Shown in pieces: positions 37,996 through 45,925 of a stretch of 64,000 nt of DNA; positions within the stretch are counted from its first letter, which is position 1; each line of letters starts with the position of its first letter. The DNA comes from Lactococcus taiwanensis (GTDB lineage: Bacteria; Bacillota; Bacilli; Lactobacillales; Streptococcaceae), in NCBI RefSeq assembly GCF_014905395.1, contig NZ_BNDT01000004.1, forward strand, positions 62,001 to 126,000, read 5' to 3'. The translations under genes and the position numbers were made by a program. The notes under the pieces are model-generated. The model did not search any database and was not told where the DNA came from. It saw only the letters and a program-made list of their open reading frames with translations.

Positions 37996-38217
37996 ATTTA
38001 CTCCCTACTGCTCTTTTCAAGCAGTACTCATCGGTTAAAGCCGATGTTCCTTTCATTAAATTTTCACCGCTTTCCTTTACAGTCAAAATCTTTATCGTAC
38101 TGTTTTTGGTATGTAAATGAAATTGCGGTGGGCGCCGTTTTACAAACAATCAACGTCTAGTTTATTGTACCATTTTATTGGGTACTTAGATATGTTTTTT
38201 CATTGAAATTTTATGTA
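37996..38217 (-). promoter_or_regulatory. estA leader with two tandem hairpins
   Basis: Two adjoining hairpins, TACTGCT-N7-AGCAGTA at 38006-38026 and CATCGG-N6-CCGATG at 38029-38046. The first directly abuts the GGGAG ribosome site. A further inverted repeat GTACC-N9-GGTAC lies at 38166-38184, near the comEC end. No convincing promoter or known riboswitch motif is seen. Confidence 0.4.
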
Positions 38218-40413
38218 TTATCTTACAGTTTTTACTTGCCATTTTTGGTGATATATGAGTTGAACTGCACCTACTTGATCTGTACGTAAGATTTTGATCT
38301 GAGCTTTTTTCAGCGTAGCAAGTGTCTCTTGATTGGGATGACCATATCGATTCTTCTTTCCAACAGAAATAAGAGCCAATTGCGGGTCAATTTGTCTAAT
38401 AAAGTAGGGATTAGAACTCGTTTTACTTCCATGATGTCCGACTTTTAAGACATCTACTTTTAGTCGAGGGTATGCTTTTAAAAGTTTAAGCTCTCCTTCT
38501 TTTTCTAAATCTCCCGTAAATAAAAATTTTTTATTAAAAAAATCGCCATAAGTAACAATAGAATCGTCGTTATCCCCTTTATGCGTATAGCCATTGGAAA
38601 GAATTTCTAACTGACCATTAAAAATAGGAAGCTTATCCCCGCTCTTCACAATATGAATTGGAAGCTGAGCTCTTTTAAGCTGGTGAACAAAAGTGGGTAC
38701 TGTCAACTCTCCTGGACTTACCCAAACATCCCTTATTTTTATAGTTCGTGCCAACGTTAAAAAATCGCCAACATGATCCGCATCAGTATGCGTTAAAATC
38801 AGGTGATCAAGTGTTGAAATTCCCTCAGCTTTTAAATAAGGAATAAGTGTGTTATCTGCATTTGTAGAGATGTGTGCCTTTTTCCATTTTGGCTGAGGTA
38901 AGGTAAGACGTCCACCTGTATCAATAAGTACCGTTTCTTGATTCCACCGATCCTGCAATAAAATACTATCACCCTGGCCCACATCTATCATCGTGATAGT
39001 CGGCGCTACAGGATGTTTGACAAAAAATAAAATCAACAAGAGAGAAAAAGCACAAAAAAATCGTAATTTTTTCTTTCGCAGGGCATCGACTAAAAGTCCA
39101 GCTGTCAAGAATAAACCTAAAAGTCCAATGAGACTCGGTTTGCCAAAAACTGGTGTATAGGAGAACCACTGGTAAAGGTGACGCATCATTTTCTCTAGTA
39201 GTAAAAATAGTACGTTCAAATTCACTGACAGACCTGTCAGAGATAATAAAAAGGTGATCAATAATAGAGGAAGCATGATCTTATCAAAAATTAAGCCAAA
39301 ACCAATTGTCAAAATAATTGAGAGAGGTTGAAAACTAAAAAAATCAAAGATCAGTAGGGGGAAGGCAATTAGATTTAATGCAAACGTTTTAAATAAAGCT
39401 TCTCGGATGTTACTTTTTGTAAATGAAAATTGCTGGAGCATACTTATAGCAAAAGCATACAAAAGTGTTAGTTGCCCGCCTTTATCTAACAGAAATCCTG
39501 GGTAAACTAAAAGTAAGCCCATTGTGGTAATTGCCATATTGTCCAAACCTTTAGCAGGGATATTTTTTTGAAAGAGCGCACGAAGTACTGAGAGTGAAAA
39601 ACCTGTCAGAATAGCATAAAAGATAGAAAATGAGAATTTAAAGAAGGGAATAAATTCAAGCCTTATTCCAATTTTTAGCAAAATTTTACGCAATACTTCT
39701 ACAAAAAAATTGACTTGCATACCGGAAAGGGCAAAGAGGTGAATAATTCCAAGGGCACTGTAAATCGTAGTCATCTGACTAAAGTCCTTCCCTAAATAAC
39801 CAAAAAGAAGACCAGTCATATAGCTGGACATCGGGCGAGGAAAATGGGATTGTGCCCAGACAATCCCCTTACGTCTTAGGAGCCAAATGTTAAAATTATG
39901 CGTTAACTTTACAGCGTTAATTTGTCTGATTTTAATCTGTCTGTAGATGTTCTGATTGGAATAGTATTTTTGTTCATCAAACCCTTCAAAATTGCGTTGC
40001 GATGCCGGTTTTTCAAGGTTTCCTGTGAAATTGATCCGACAATTTTGAGCTAAATTTTTAAAGAAAGTTTGTTCTTTTTTAGATTGAAGTGTGGCATAGA
40101 CTTGGTAATTTCGATCGTGAACTCTCCCACGAAAACTAAGCAAATCACCATTGACTTGAATGGTATCTATACGAGGGGTTATTTGATGAAAAGCAACCTC
40201 AGGAAGGGCCATTTTTTGACTATGGTAAGTATTGAATAAATAAAAATAGATACCAAAGATTAAAAGAAGAGGAAAAAGCACATAAAATTTCCGCCAAAAG
40301 GCGATTCCTAAACTGAGTAAAAAAATACAACCAATAATAATATTGTTACTAAAAATACAGAAATATAAAAGGACAGTCAAATAGGCTAAAAAAATTAAGG
40401 GCACTTTAATCAA
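38218..40413 (-). CDS. comEC: ComEC/Rec2 DNA-uptake channel
   Basis: A 731-residue protein, full length. N-terminal helices and an OB-like loop (residues about 1-150), the competence channel domain (helices from about 195 to 460, with FALSGMQVNFFVEVLRKILL near 225, shown in part: LFALSGMQVNF), then a metallo-beta-lactamase-like domain with HTDADHVGDF near 545 and KVGHHGSKTSSNP near 645. ComEC moves single-stranded DNA across the membrane. No frameshift or stop is seen. It overlaps comEA by 8 bases. A palindrome copy encodes LTGLSVN within a membrane region. Confidence 0.93.
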   Translation of the reverse strand: MIKVPLIFLAYLTVLLYFCIFSNNIIIGCIFLLSLGIAFWRKFYVLFPLLLIFGIYFYLFNTYHSQKMALPEVAFHQITPRIDTIQVNGDLLSFRGRVHDRNYQVYATLQSKKEQTFFKNLAQNCRINFTGNLEKPASQRNFEGFDEQKYYSNQNIYRQIKIRQINAVKLTHNFNIWLLRRKGIVWAQSHFPRPMSSYMTGLLFGYLGKDFSQMTTIYSALGIIHLFALSGMQVNFFVEVLRKILLKIGIRLEFIPFFKFSFSIFYAILTGFSLSVLRALFQKNIPAKGLDNMAITTMGLLLVYPGFLLDKGGQLTLLYAFAISMLQQFSFTKSNIREALFKTFALNLIAFPLLIFDFFSFQPLSIILTIGFGLIFDKIMLPLLLITFLLSLTGLSVNLNVLFLLLEKMMRHLYQWFSYTPVFGKPSLIGLLGLFLTAGLLVDALRKKKLRFFCAFSLLLILFFVKHPVAPTITMIDVGQGDSILLQDRWNQETVLIDTGGRLTLPQPKWKKAHISTNADNTLIPYLKAEGISTLDHLILTHTDADHVGDFLTLARTIKIRDVWVSPGELTVPTFVHQLKRAQLPIHIVKSGDKLPIFNGQLEILSNGYTHKGDNDDSIVTYGDFFNKKFLFTGDLEKEGELKLLKAYPRLKVDVLKVGHHGSKTSSNPYFIRQIDPQLALISVGKKNRYGHPNQETLATLKKAQIKILRTDQVGAVQLIYHQKWQVKTVR
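39224..39241. repeat. Dispersed palindrome copy 13 (spacer AGACCT), intragenic
   Basis: ACTGAC-N6-GTCAGA in comEC, read as Leu-Thr-Gly-Leu-Ser-Val. Confidence 0.85.
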
Positions 40414-41059
40414 TACAAATACTATCTTTCAATTTTTCTAAAGTCTTCACACCAAATCCTGATACATTGCCGAGCTCTTCTAATTTCTGAAAATTACCGT
40501 TTTTAGTACGGTAATCAATAATATCCTGAGCTTTCTTCTCACCAATCCCGCTTAAGGTCTCCAGACTTGCTAGGTCGGCAGTATTAATGTTGACTTTTGC
40601 TGCTGATGATGTGGTAAGCGGTTGGTCCGTTGCATCTAAAGTATTTGTCACTCCTTCTGGACTATTCTCACCTTTTTTACTGACGTACACCACTTCCTCA
40701 TCTTTGAGTTTAGCTGCAAGATTAACTCTCCGTTGATCTGCATCTGCGGTAAATCCACCTGCCAACTGTATCAAGTCATCAACACGCTCGTCAGCTGCTA
40801 TCCTATAGACTTTGGGGTATTTGACCGCACCTTTTAAATCCACAACAATCTGGCTAGTGCTTATCAGGTTTTCACTTTTACTGACAGACTGGTCAGTATC
40901 ACTTGAAGCTGGCTGATTTTCAAGCTGAGTGACAGCTACTGGCTGATCCGACGTTCTAGGCTGAGTAAGGACATAGCCAATCCCACCTGCTATTACTCCC
41001 ACCAGGATTAACACCATCATTTTCCAATTTTCTTTGATTATTTCAACTATTTTTTCCAT
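40406..41059 (-). CDS. comEA: ComEA DNA-binding competence protein
   Basis: A 217-residue membrane-anchored DNA receptor. One helix at about 14-32, a low-complexity linker, an SLBB domain (VDLKGAVKYPKVYRIA near 75) and a C-terminal pair of helix-hairpin-helix motifs (INTADLASLETLSGIGEKKA, then NVSGFGVKTLEKLK). It binds incoming double-stranded DNA and passes it to ComEC. A palindrome copy encodes TDQSVSK in the linker. The start may be ATG 41059 or the double ATG at residues 14-15. Confidence 0.93.
   Translation of the reverse strand: MEKIVEIIKENWKMMVLILVGVIAGGIGYVLTQPRTSDQPVAVTQLENQPASSDTDQSVSKSENLISTSQIVVDLKGAVKYPKVYRIAADERVDDLIQLAGGFTADADQRRVNLAAKLKDEEVVYVSKKGENSPEGVTNTLDATDQPLTTSSAAKVNINTADLASLETLSGIGEKKAQDIIDYRTKNGNFQKLEELGNVSGFGVKTLEKLKDSICID
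40880..40897. repeat. Dispersed palindrome copy 14 (spacer AGACTG), intragenic
   Basis: ACTGAC-N6-GTCAGT in the comEA linker region, read in the less common frame as Thr-Asp-Gln-Ser-Val-Ser. Confidence 0.85.
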
Positions 41060-41066
41060 ACTCTTC

Positions 41067-41074
41067 TATACGCA
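41067..41074 (-). promoter_or_regulatory. Candidate ComX (cin) box for comEA-comEC
   Basis: Minus strand TGCGTATA, 6 of 8 matches to the ComX box TACGAATA, with T-rich sequence upstream. It lies only 7 bases before ATG 41059; if real, the message would be nearly leaderless or start at the internal ATG pair. Confidence 0.3.
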
Positions 41075-41093
41075 AATGTTGTTATTTTGTAAC

Positions 41094-41118
41094 AAAAAAA
41101 CACTTGGTTAACCAAGTG
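41094..41118 (-). terminator. Terminator of the ABC-2 exporter operon
   Basis: Perfect palindrome CACTTGGTTAACCAAGTG followed by seven T on the minus strand. Confidence 0.9.
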
Positions 41119-41129
41119 CCATAATCTAT

Positions 41130-42476
41130 TTATTTTGCTAAAAATCGGTAAAGTAGCACGATAATAATGATAACTCCTGCAATCGCTATTCTTAAATAAA
41201 GTTTTTTGACATCTCTTTTTTTACTGACCGCTCTGTCAGTAACTTTTTTACTCCGCTCACGCCCTGTGATATTCATCCAGAGTTGTATCATAATCTTTTC
41301 GTCACTGTAAGATAAGACATTTCGGGCATAAATTTTCTCACCCACCTTCGCAACCGCTATGGTGGCGAGCGCTTGGAGGGCGAGAGCTATCCAAGCTTCG
41401 GTCGTGGTAGAGTATTGAATGGCAAAGCGGCTTGTCATCAATGTAGGACTGATGAATGGAAGAAAACTAAGCACTTTAAGTATGAAATTCCCCGGTACAG
41501 CAGCTCCAGCAATCCCCCCAATATAACCAATCATGGATAAAAATGCAATCGGCTGGGTAGCTTGCTGAACTTGCGCCTGCTCATTAACAAGGGAAGCAAC
41601 GATAGACGCCAAGAATAAATAACCTAAAATCCCTACAATTGCCATTAGAATGAGATAAACTCCAAAACCAAAGGTAATACCAGACAGCATTGCACTAATC
41701 GTTTTAACCTGATCCAAATCCTTCACAAAAGGATAAGCAAGACCAAAACCAAAAATATAAATGCCAATCTGTGTGGCCGCAAGCATGATTACACCGAGTA
41801 TTTTTCCATAGTATTGAACGTTGGTATTTGTTGCCGCTAAGAGCGTCTCCATAATCCGACTTGATTTCTCGTTTCCAATCTCTTGTCCAATAATGCCGAC
41901 ATACATCATTAAAAGAACGAATATTAAGATGGAGGCAATGGTTCCAATAGCAATATTAGCCCCTACACGTGCATCCCCTCCCTGAGTTTCACCAGTGGTT
42001 GTTTGTGTTTTCATGGTCAGCTGAGCAGGGCTTAGTAGCGCTTTGACATCAGCAGCTGTCAAGCCTAGGCGCTGGGCTGTTTTAGAAAGGTTAACCTGAC
42101 TGAGCGCTGTCTGAAAAGTTGTCTGATCAAATTTCATCCCTGATCGTGCATCCGTCACTAGTGTATATTTTCCCGCTTGCTCGATTAAAAAACCGTCAAT
42201 TTTACCCGAATCAAGTTTGCTCTGTGCACTTGCTAGACTTGGTGTGTTACTCACTTCAGCATCTAAATCCTTATCTACGCTCAGTACCTCGGTTAAAGCT
42301 GGATTATTAACCACAGCCATCTTTGGAACCTGGTTAATCCCATTGCTAACGACGAGTCCAATAATTAGATAAACAGCTGCCACTAAAAACGGAGAGATTA
42401 CTAAGGCCCAAAAGCCTGCTCCTTTGATGCGATTCCGATATATATTTTTGGCAACAAGCCATGTTTGATGTGTCAT
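41130..42476 (-). CDS. ABC-2 type exporter permease (NatB-like)
   Basis: A 448-residue protein: first helix about 22-43, an external domain of about 130 residues, then five to six helices (175-380) and a basic C-terminal tail with a final helix. It resembles NatB/YhaP-type Na+ or peptide exporters (GNEKSSRIMETLLAATN is the family signature near 200). With the ATPase gene 2 bases upstream it forms a two-gene operon. A palindrome copy (41223-41240) encodes TDRAVSKK in the tail between helices. Substrate unknown. Confidence 0.85.
   Translation of the reverse strand: MTHQTWLVAKNIYRNRIKGAGFWALVISPFLVAAVYLIIGLVVSNGINQVPKMAVVNNPALTEVLSVDKDLDAEVSNTPSLASAQSKLDSGKIDGFLIEQAGKYTLVTDARSGMKFDQTTFQTALSQVNLSKTAQRLGLTAADVKALLSPAQLTMKTQTTTGETQGGDARVGANIAIGTIASILIFVLLMMYVGIIGQEIGNEKSSRIMETLLAATNTNVQYYGKILGVIMLAATQIGIYIFGFGLAYPFVKDLDQVKTISAMLSGITFGFGVYLILMAIVGILGYLFLASIVASLVNEQAQVQQATQPIAFLSMIGYIGGIAGAAVPGNFILKVLSFLPFISPTLMTSRFAIQYSTTTEAWIALALQALATIAVAKVGEKIYARNVLSYSDEKIMIQLWMNITGRERSKKVTDRAVSKKRDVKKLYLRIAIAGVIIIIVLLYRFLAK
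41223..41240. repeat. Dispersed palindrome copy 15 (spacer CGCTCT), intragenic
   Basis: TT-ACTGAC-N6-GTCAGT-AA in the C-terminal tail region of the ABC-2 permease, read as Thr-Asp-Arg-Ala-Val-Ser. Confidence 0.9.
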
Positions 42477-42478
42477 CG

Positions 42479-43399
42479 CTACTCTCCTTTTTGCTGTTCT
42501 AGTGCATTATTTTCTGAGACTTCCATACGAAAAATTTCATCCAAAGATGGCGGCGCTTGCATAAAGGCTTGGACATAGCCTTGCTGCGTAACAAGCTTAA
42601 AAAGGACCCGTCCAACTTCTTCTTGTGCAAGTTTAATTGTACGTCCTGATCCCTGTTTTCTAACATTCAGCACTCCTGGTACAGCTAATAGTTCTTCGTC
42701 AGAAAGAGGGGACTCTAGATATACACGAGTTCGCCCATAGCTTTCACGGATTGCTCCTATTGTACCCTGCAAAATCGTTTTTCCTCCTTTGAGCATCAAT
42801 AAATGATCAGATAACTGCTCCACATCACTCATATTATGGTTAGAAAAAATCACTGCGGCCCCATTGTCGCGACACCGTTTTATTTCATTTCGCAAAAGTT
42901 CAGTATTTACTGGATCTAGACCGGTAAAAGGCTCATCAAGAATTAAAAATTCGGGTTCATGAAGTAAAGTCGCAATGAACTGGATTTTTTGTGCGTTACC
43001 TTTAGACAAGGTCTGGACCTTATCCGTAACCTTGCCCACCACTTCAAGGCGCTTCATCCACTCTTGAAGCTTTAAACGCGCATCAGAACGTTTCATCCCA
43101 TGCAACTCTGCAAAAAATAGAATTTGATTTTCTACAGTCATTTTTTGATAAAGGCCGCGTTCTTCAGGAAGAAAGCCGATTTTTTGTTTAACTTGCTGAG
43201 TGATCGGTCCACCCTGCCAAGTAATTTTCCCTTGATCCGCCTTGATGAAATCAAGAATCATCCGAAAAGTTGTTGTTTTCCCCGCTCCATTTTGTCCGAT
43301 AAGCCCCATTACTTCACCGGGTTGGACAACCATATTAAGATGATCTACAGCTGTTTTTTCACCAAAATGCTTGCTCACCTTGTCAATTATTAATGTCAT
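42479..43399 (-). CDS. ABC-2 exporter ATPase (NatA/YhaQ-like)
   Basis: A 306-residue ATPase: Walker A GLIGQNGAGKTTTFRMIL near 35, signature LSKGNAQKIQFIATLL near 130 (SKGN replaces the usual SGGQ, as in YhaQ-type proteins), Walker B FLILDEPFTGLDPVN, H-loop in IFSNHNMSDVEQL. A C-terminal DUF4162-like region of about 80 residues follows (VRKQGSGRTIKLAQEEVGRV). It partners the downstream permease. Confidence 0.88.
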   Translation of the reverse strand: MTLIIDKVSKHFGEKTAVDHLNMVVQPGEVMGLIGQNGAGKTTTFRMILDFIKADQGKITWQGGPITQQVKQKIGFLPEERGLYQKMTVENQILFFAELHGMKRSDARLKLQEWMKRLEVVGKVTDKVQTLSKGNAQKIQFIATLLHEPEFLILDEPFTGLDPVNTELLRNEIKRCRDNGAAVIFSNHNMSDVEQLSDHLLMLKGGKTILQGTIGAIRESYGRTRVYLESPLSDEELLAVPGVLNVRKQGSGRTIKLAQEEVGRVLFKLVTQQGYVQAFMQAPPSLDEIFRMEVSENNALEQQKGE

Positions 43400-43477
43400 A
43401 ATTCCCCTTTTTCTGTTTTTTCTAATTATATCATTTTATTTTTAATAAAAAACACTTTTTTAGCACTATTCCAACAA

Positions 43478-43504
43478 AAAAATCACATTTTATTGTGATT
43501 TTAC
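43478..43504 (-). terminator. Terminator overlapping the end of the four-helix protein gene
   Basis: Stem AAAATCACA-N6-TGTGATTTT with T7 on the minus strand. The gene's stop codon lies in the loop. Confidence 0.7.
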
Positions 43505-43900
43505 GCGTGCTAGTCGAATCTGTGTTCGTAATCCAATAAAAGCAAAAGTCAGTAATATCAAACTCCCCATAAATGCTGCTCCTGCAGGACTAATTTGTCT
43601 GTTCTCCCATAATAAGCCCTGCCCTGATAACAAATAGAGTGTGGTATTACTTACGTCAGTAGCAAATACTACAAATAGAAGGCCAAAGAGGACCCTCAAT
43701 TCCTTAATGCTACGAAATTGCACTCCCATTCGCCATAGTCTAAAACCAATAAAAGTGAGAATTAACGTGCTGTAAAGGTAAAGCATCTCAAAATTTTGAA
43801 ACCAAAAAAATACATGTGTTTCAACGAGAAAACCTGCGGTCAATAAAAGACCTGCGAAGATGAGTGTGGGAATAAAAATGCACCAGATAATTTTGTTCAT
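43490..43900 (-). CDS. Four-helix membrane protein, unrecognised
   Basis: A 136-residue protein with four predicted helices (about 5-27, 38-55, 66-92, 107-125) and a basic C terminus. No known motif seen. ATG 43900 follows GAAAGGAG. It stands alone with its own terminator. Function unknown. Confidence 0.65.
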   Translation of the reverse strand: MNKIIWCIFIPTLIFAGLLLTAGFLVETHVFFWFQNFEMLYLYSTLILTFIGFRLWRMGVQFRSIKELRVLFGLLFVVFATDVSNTTLYLLSGQGLLWENRQISPAGAAFMGSLILLTFAFIGLRTQIRLARVKSQ

Positions 43901-44000
43901 TTTTTTCTCCTTTCAAACTTATTTTATTCTAATACTATTTTAATACTTTCTCCTTTTTCTACAAAATAATACGCTTACTTTTATCTTAATAGCAACAAGA

Positions 44001-44028
44001 AAAGCTATGAGCTCCTCATAGCTTTTTT
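44001..44028 (-). terminator. Terminator after the 58-residue membrane protein
   Basis: Stem AAGCTATGAG / CTCATAGCTT with a very short loop. T runs occur on both sides, so it may act both ways. Confidence 0.65.
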
Positions 44029-44051
44029 ATTATTTAAACTCTCAGTTTATA

Positions 44052-44228
44052 TTAGTGAATCAAGAAATCCACAACCCAATACCCGACATAGGCCCAACTC
44101 ATCAGACCATGAAGGACAGCGGTGAGAAGTTGCCCACCACTTTCTGCATACTTCATCCCTGAAGCTAGAAGAAAGCCAGTAAAATAAAGTCCTGAGGAGA
44201 CATCAATATTAATCTTGTTCTTTTGCAT
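44052..44228 (-). CDS. Small membrane protein (58 residues)
   Basis: A 58-codon ORF with AAAGGAGG 8 bases before the ATG and terminators on both sides. Two hydrophobic segments: about residues 11-24 (SGLYFTGFLLASGMKY) and 32-56 (LLTAVLHGLMSWAYVGYWVV). No family recognised. The strong ribosome site and discrete transcription unit support a real gene. Confidence 0.6.
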   Translation of the reverse strand: MQKNKINIDVSSGLYFTGFLLASGMKYAESGGQLLTAVLHGLMSWAYVGYWVVDFLIH

Positions 44229-44256
44229 AACTCTCCCTCCTTTATTTCATCATAAC

Positions 44257-44285
44257 AAAAAAGTTGGCCAAGACCAACTTCTTTC
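44257..44285 (-). terminator. Terminator of the SLC13/ArsB-like transporter gene
   Basis: Stem AAGTTGG-N6-CCAACTT followed by T6 on the minus strand. Confidence 0.8.
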
Positions 44286-44289
44286 ACTA

Positions 44290-45468
44290 CTAACCAATAA
44301 TCGTTACAATAATCAGTCCAATCACAATTAGGATTGCGAAAAACGAAGCATTAACGATAGAAAAATATTTGACAAAGCCGCGCGTTTCACCACGTGCATT
44401 CATTCGTATGACTTTATATGCAATCAAAGTAGCCATTGAGGAAACAATTGTACCAATCCCACCAATATCCGCTCCCAAGATAACAGGGACGGCATGAGGC
44501 GTAAAAGGAGAAATCAAAATAGGTGAAGCAATATTTGAAATGACTTGGCTTAAAATAGCTGTACCTAAAAAGGCTGCCTGTGGTCCTACTAACGTTTGAC
44601 TAATAAAATCTGTCAGCGCATGAATATTAGCGATATTTCCTACAATCAAAAAGAAGAAAACAAAAGTTAACAAAAGGTGATAGTCCACTCCTTTAAAAAG
44701 ATGAGGACGGTAGAAAAGAACGATAACTGCTACGATAGCTCCCGCTAAGTAGAAGTTAATATAACCAAACACAGAAGCCGCCATAAGTAACATCAATACG
44801 ACGAAAATAGATGTTTCTAGTTTATTAAACTTTGTCACATGAGTTTTAATGACTAAAGGTTCATTATCAATAAACTGACAAGCAATCATCAGAATCAATA
44901 GCCCTAACAGCCACAAAGCACCTGTACCTTTGAAAAATTCCAAATTAGTAAGTGCAGCACCATTATGATTTGCCGCAACTTTATAGAAAGAATACAAATA
45001 CAGATTATGCGGATTGCCCTGCGGAAGTAAACCCGAACCGATATGACAAGCTGGAACGATTAGGGCAGCACCTATATAGACTGATTTACGATTTTTTATC
45101 TCTCTTGTAATGGCGAGATAAAGTGGGAGGATTGTTAATATTGTTAAATCATTTGTAAAGAAAATGGCTAAGAAGAAAGTAAGTAAAGTTGTTGCACGAA
45201 CCAATTGACGCGTGGTAGTACTTCTCTTGACTAAGGTCTGACCGAGAAACTGGAGTAAGCCTGTTTCTTTAAAACCACCAATGACTAGCATTAATCCAGC
45301 TACTGTGACAATCACGTGATAATTAAAGAATCGTGTCGTAAACCCACCAAAACTGATTGCAATAATTGCAATAATGAACGAAACAAGAAAAACCTTGTCT
45401 ACCAAAAACCAATTCATAATGGCTGACCAGATTTTTTTTGATTCGTTATGAGTAGCTGAATGTTCCAC
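44290..45468 (-). CDS. SLC13/ArsB-superfamily anion transporter
   Basis: A 392-residue membrane protein of about ten to eleven helices with the ion-transporter superfamily features: FFTNDLTILTILPLYLAITREI near 105 and a mirrored ILSQVISNIASPILISPF near 315 (SNIASP in place of SNxPA). The family carries citrate, dicarboxylates, arsenite or Na+; the substrate cannot be told. The first 20 residues are polar. Monocistronic with its own terminator. The start ATG 45468 has AGGAGAAG upstream. Confidence 0.78.
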   Translation of the reverse strand: MEHSATHNESKKIWSAIMNWFLVDKVFLVSFIIAIIAISFGGFTTRFFNYHVIVTVAGLMLVIGGFKETGLLQFLGQTLVKRSTTTRQLVRATTLLTFFLAIFFTNDLTILTILPLYLAITREIKNRKSVYIGAALIVPACHIGSGLLPQGNPHNLYLYSFYKVAANHNGAALTNLEFFKGTGALWLLGLLILMIACQFIDNEPLVIKTHVTKFNKLETSIFVVLMLLMAASVFGYINFYLAGAIVAVIVLFYRPHLFKGVDYHLLLTFVFFFLIVGNIANIHALTDFISQTLVGPQAAFLGTAILSQVISNIASPILISPFTPHAVPVILGADIGGIGTIVSSMATLIAYKVIRMNARGETRGFVKYFSIVNASFFAILIVIGLIIVTIIG

Positions 45469-45865
45469 TACTTCTCCTAACTAGCATGTATAAAATTTTT
45501 GCACCTTTTAAATTATAACATCAAAAAATAGGACTGACAAGCTTTTTTTCAGCATTTCATTACTTTCTTCGAATTCTGACATTTTCATTTATTTGTTACT
45601 GACAGAGCTGTCAGCCTAATTTATTCAATCCCTCTTTTTTGACTCACTCAATCGTGGCTCTTTTAGCTTTTAAACTGGGAACTGCATAAAACAAACTTTT
45701 TTTGTTGTTTATTTTCTCACTTATTTTTGCACTTTTTAAGTTCACTTTCTGACCTCAATTCTTTTCTTGTCATAAGTTAGCTTATTGAGGGGGTTAGGCT
45801 CCTTTTTGCGCCCAAAATGCTTCTTCTTTCTTCCTACCTATTCTTTAGTGCCTGTATTAAATAAA
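45469..45865. other. Divergent intergenic region between transporter genes
   Basis: About 400 T-rich bases holding one palindrome copy (45598-45615) and a half copy near 45531. Apart from the promoter of the MFS-like gene at its right end, no other clear signal or ORF is visible. Confidence 0.5.
45598..45615. repeat. Dispersed palindrome copy 16 (spacer AGAGCT)
   Basis: ACTGAC-N6-GTCAGC in the divergent region. No T run on either side. Confidence 0.85.
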
Positions 45866-45874
45866 TGTTATAAT
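45866..45874 (+). promoter_or_regulatory. Extended -10 promoter of the MFS-like gene
   Basis: TGTTATAAT, 51 bases before the ATG. No good -35. Confidence 0.55.
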
Positions 45875-45925
45875 AGAAAGAATAATCGTACTTTTTCTTA
45901 ATTAATAAATTATTATGGAGGAGAA

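Noticed and set aside
38166-38184. GTACC-N9-GGTAC hairpin after comEC as a terminator
   Set aside because: Only 5 base pairs and no T run on the comEC strand.
40608-40625. cre-like GTAAGCGGTTGG inside comEA
   Set aside because: Within coding sequence, poor 3' half, and no reason to expect function there.
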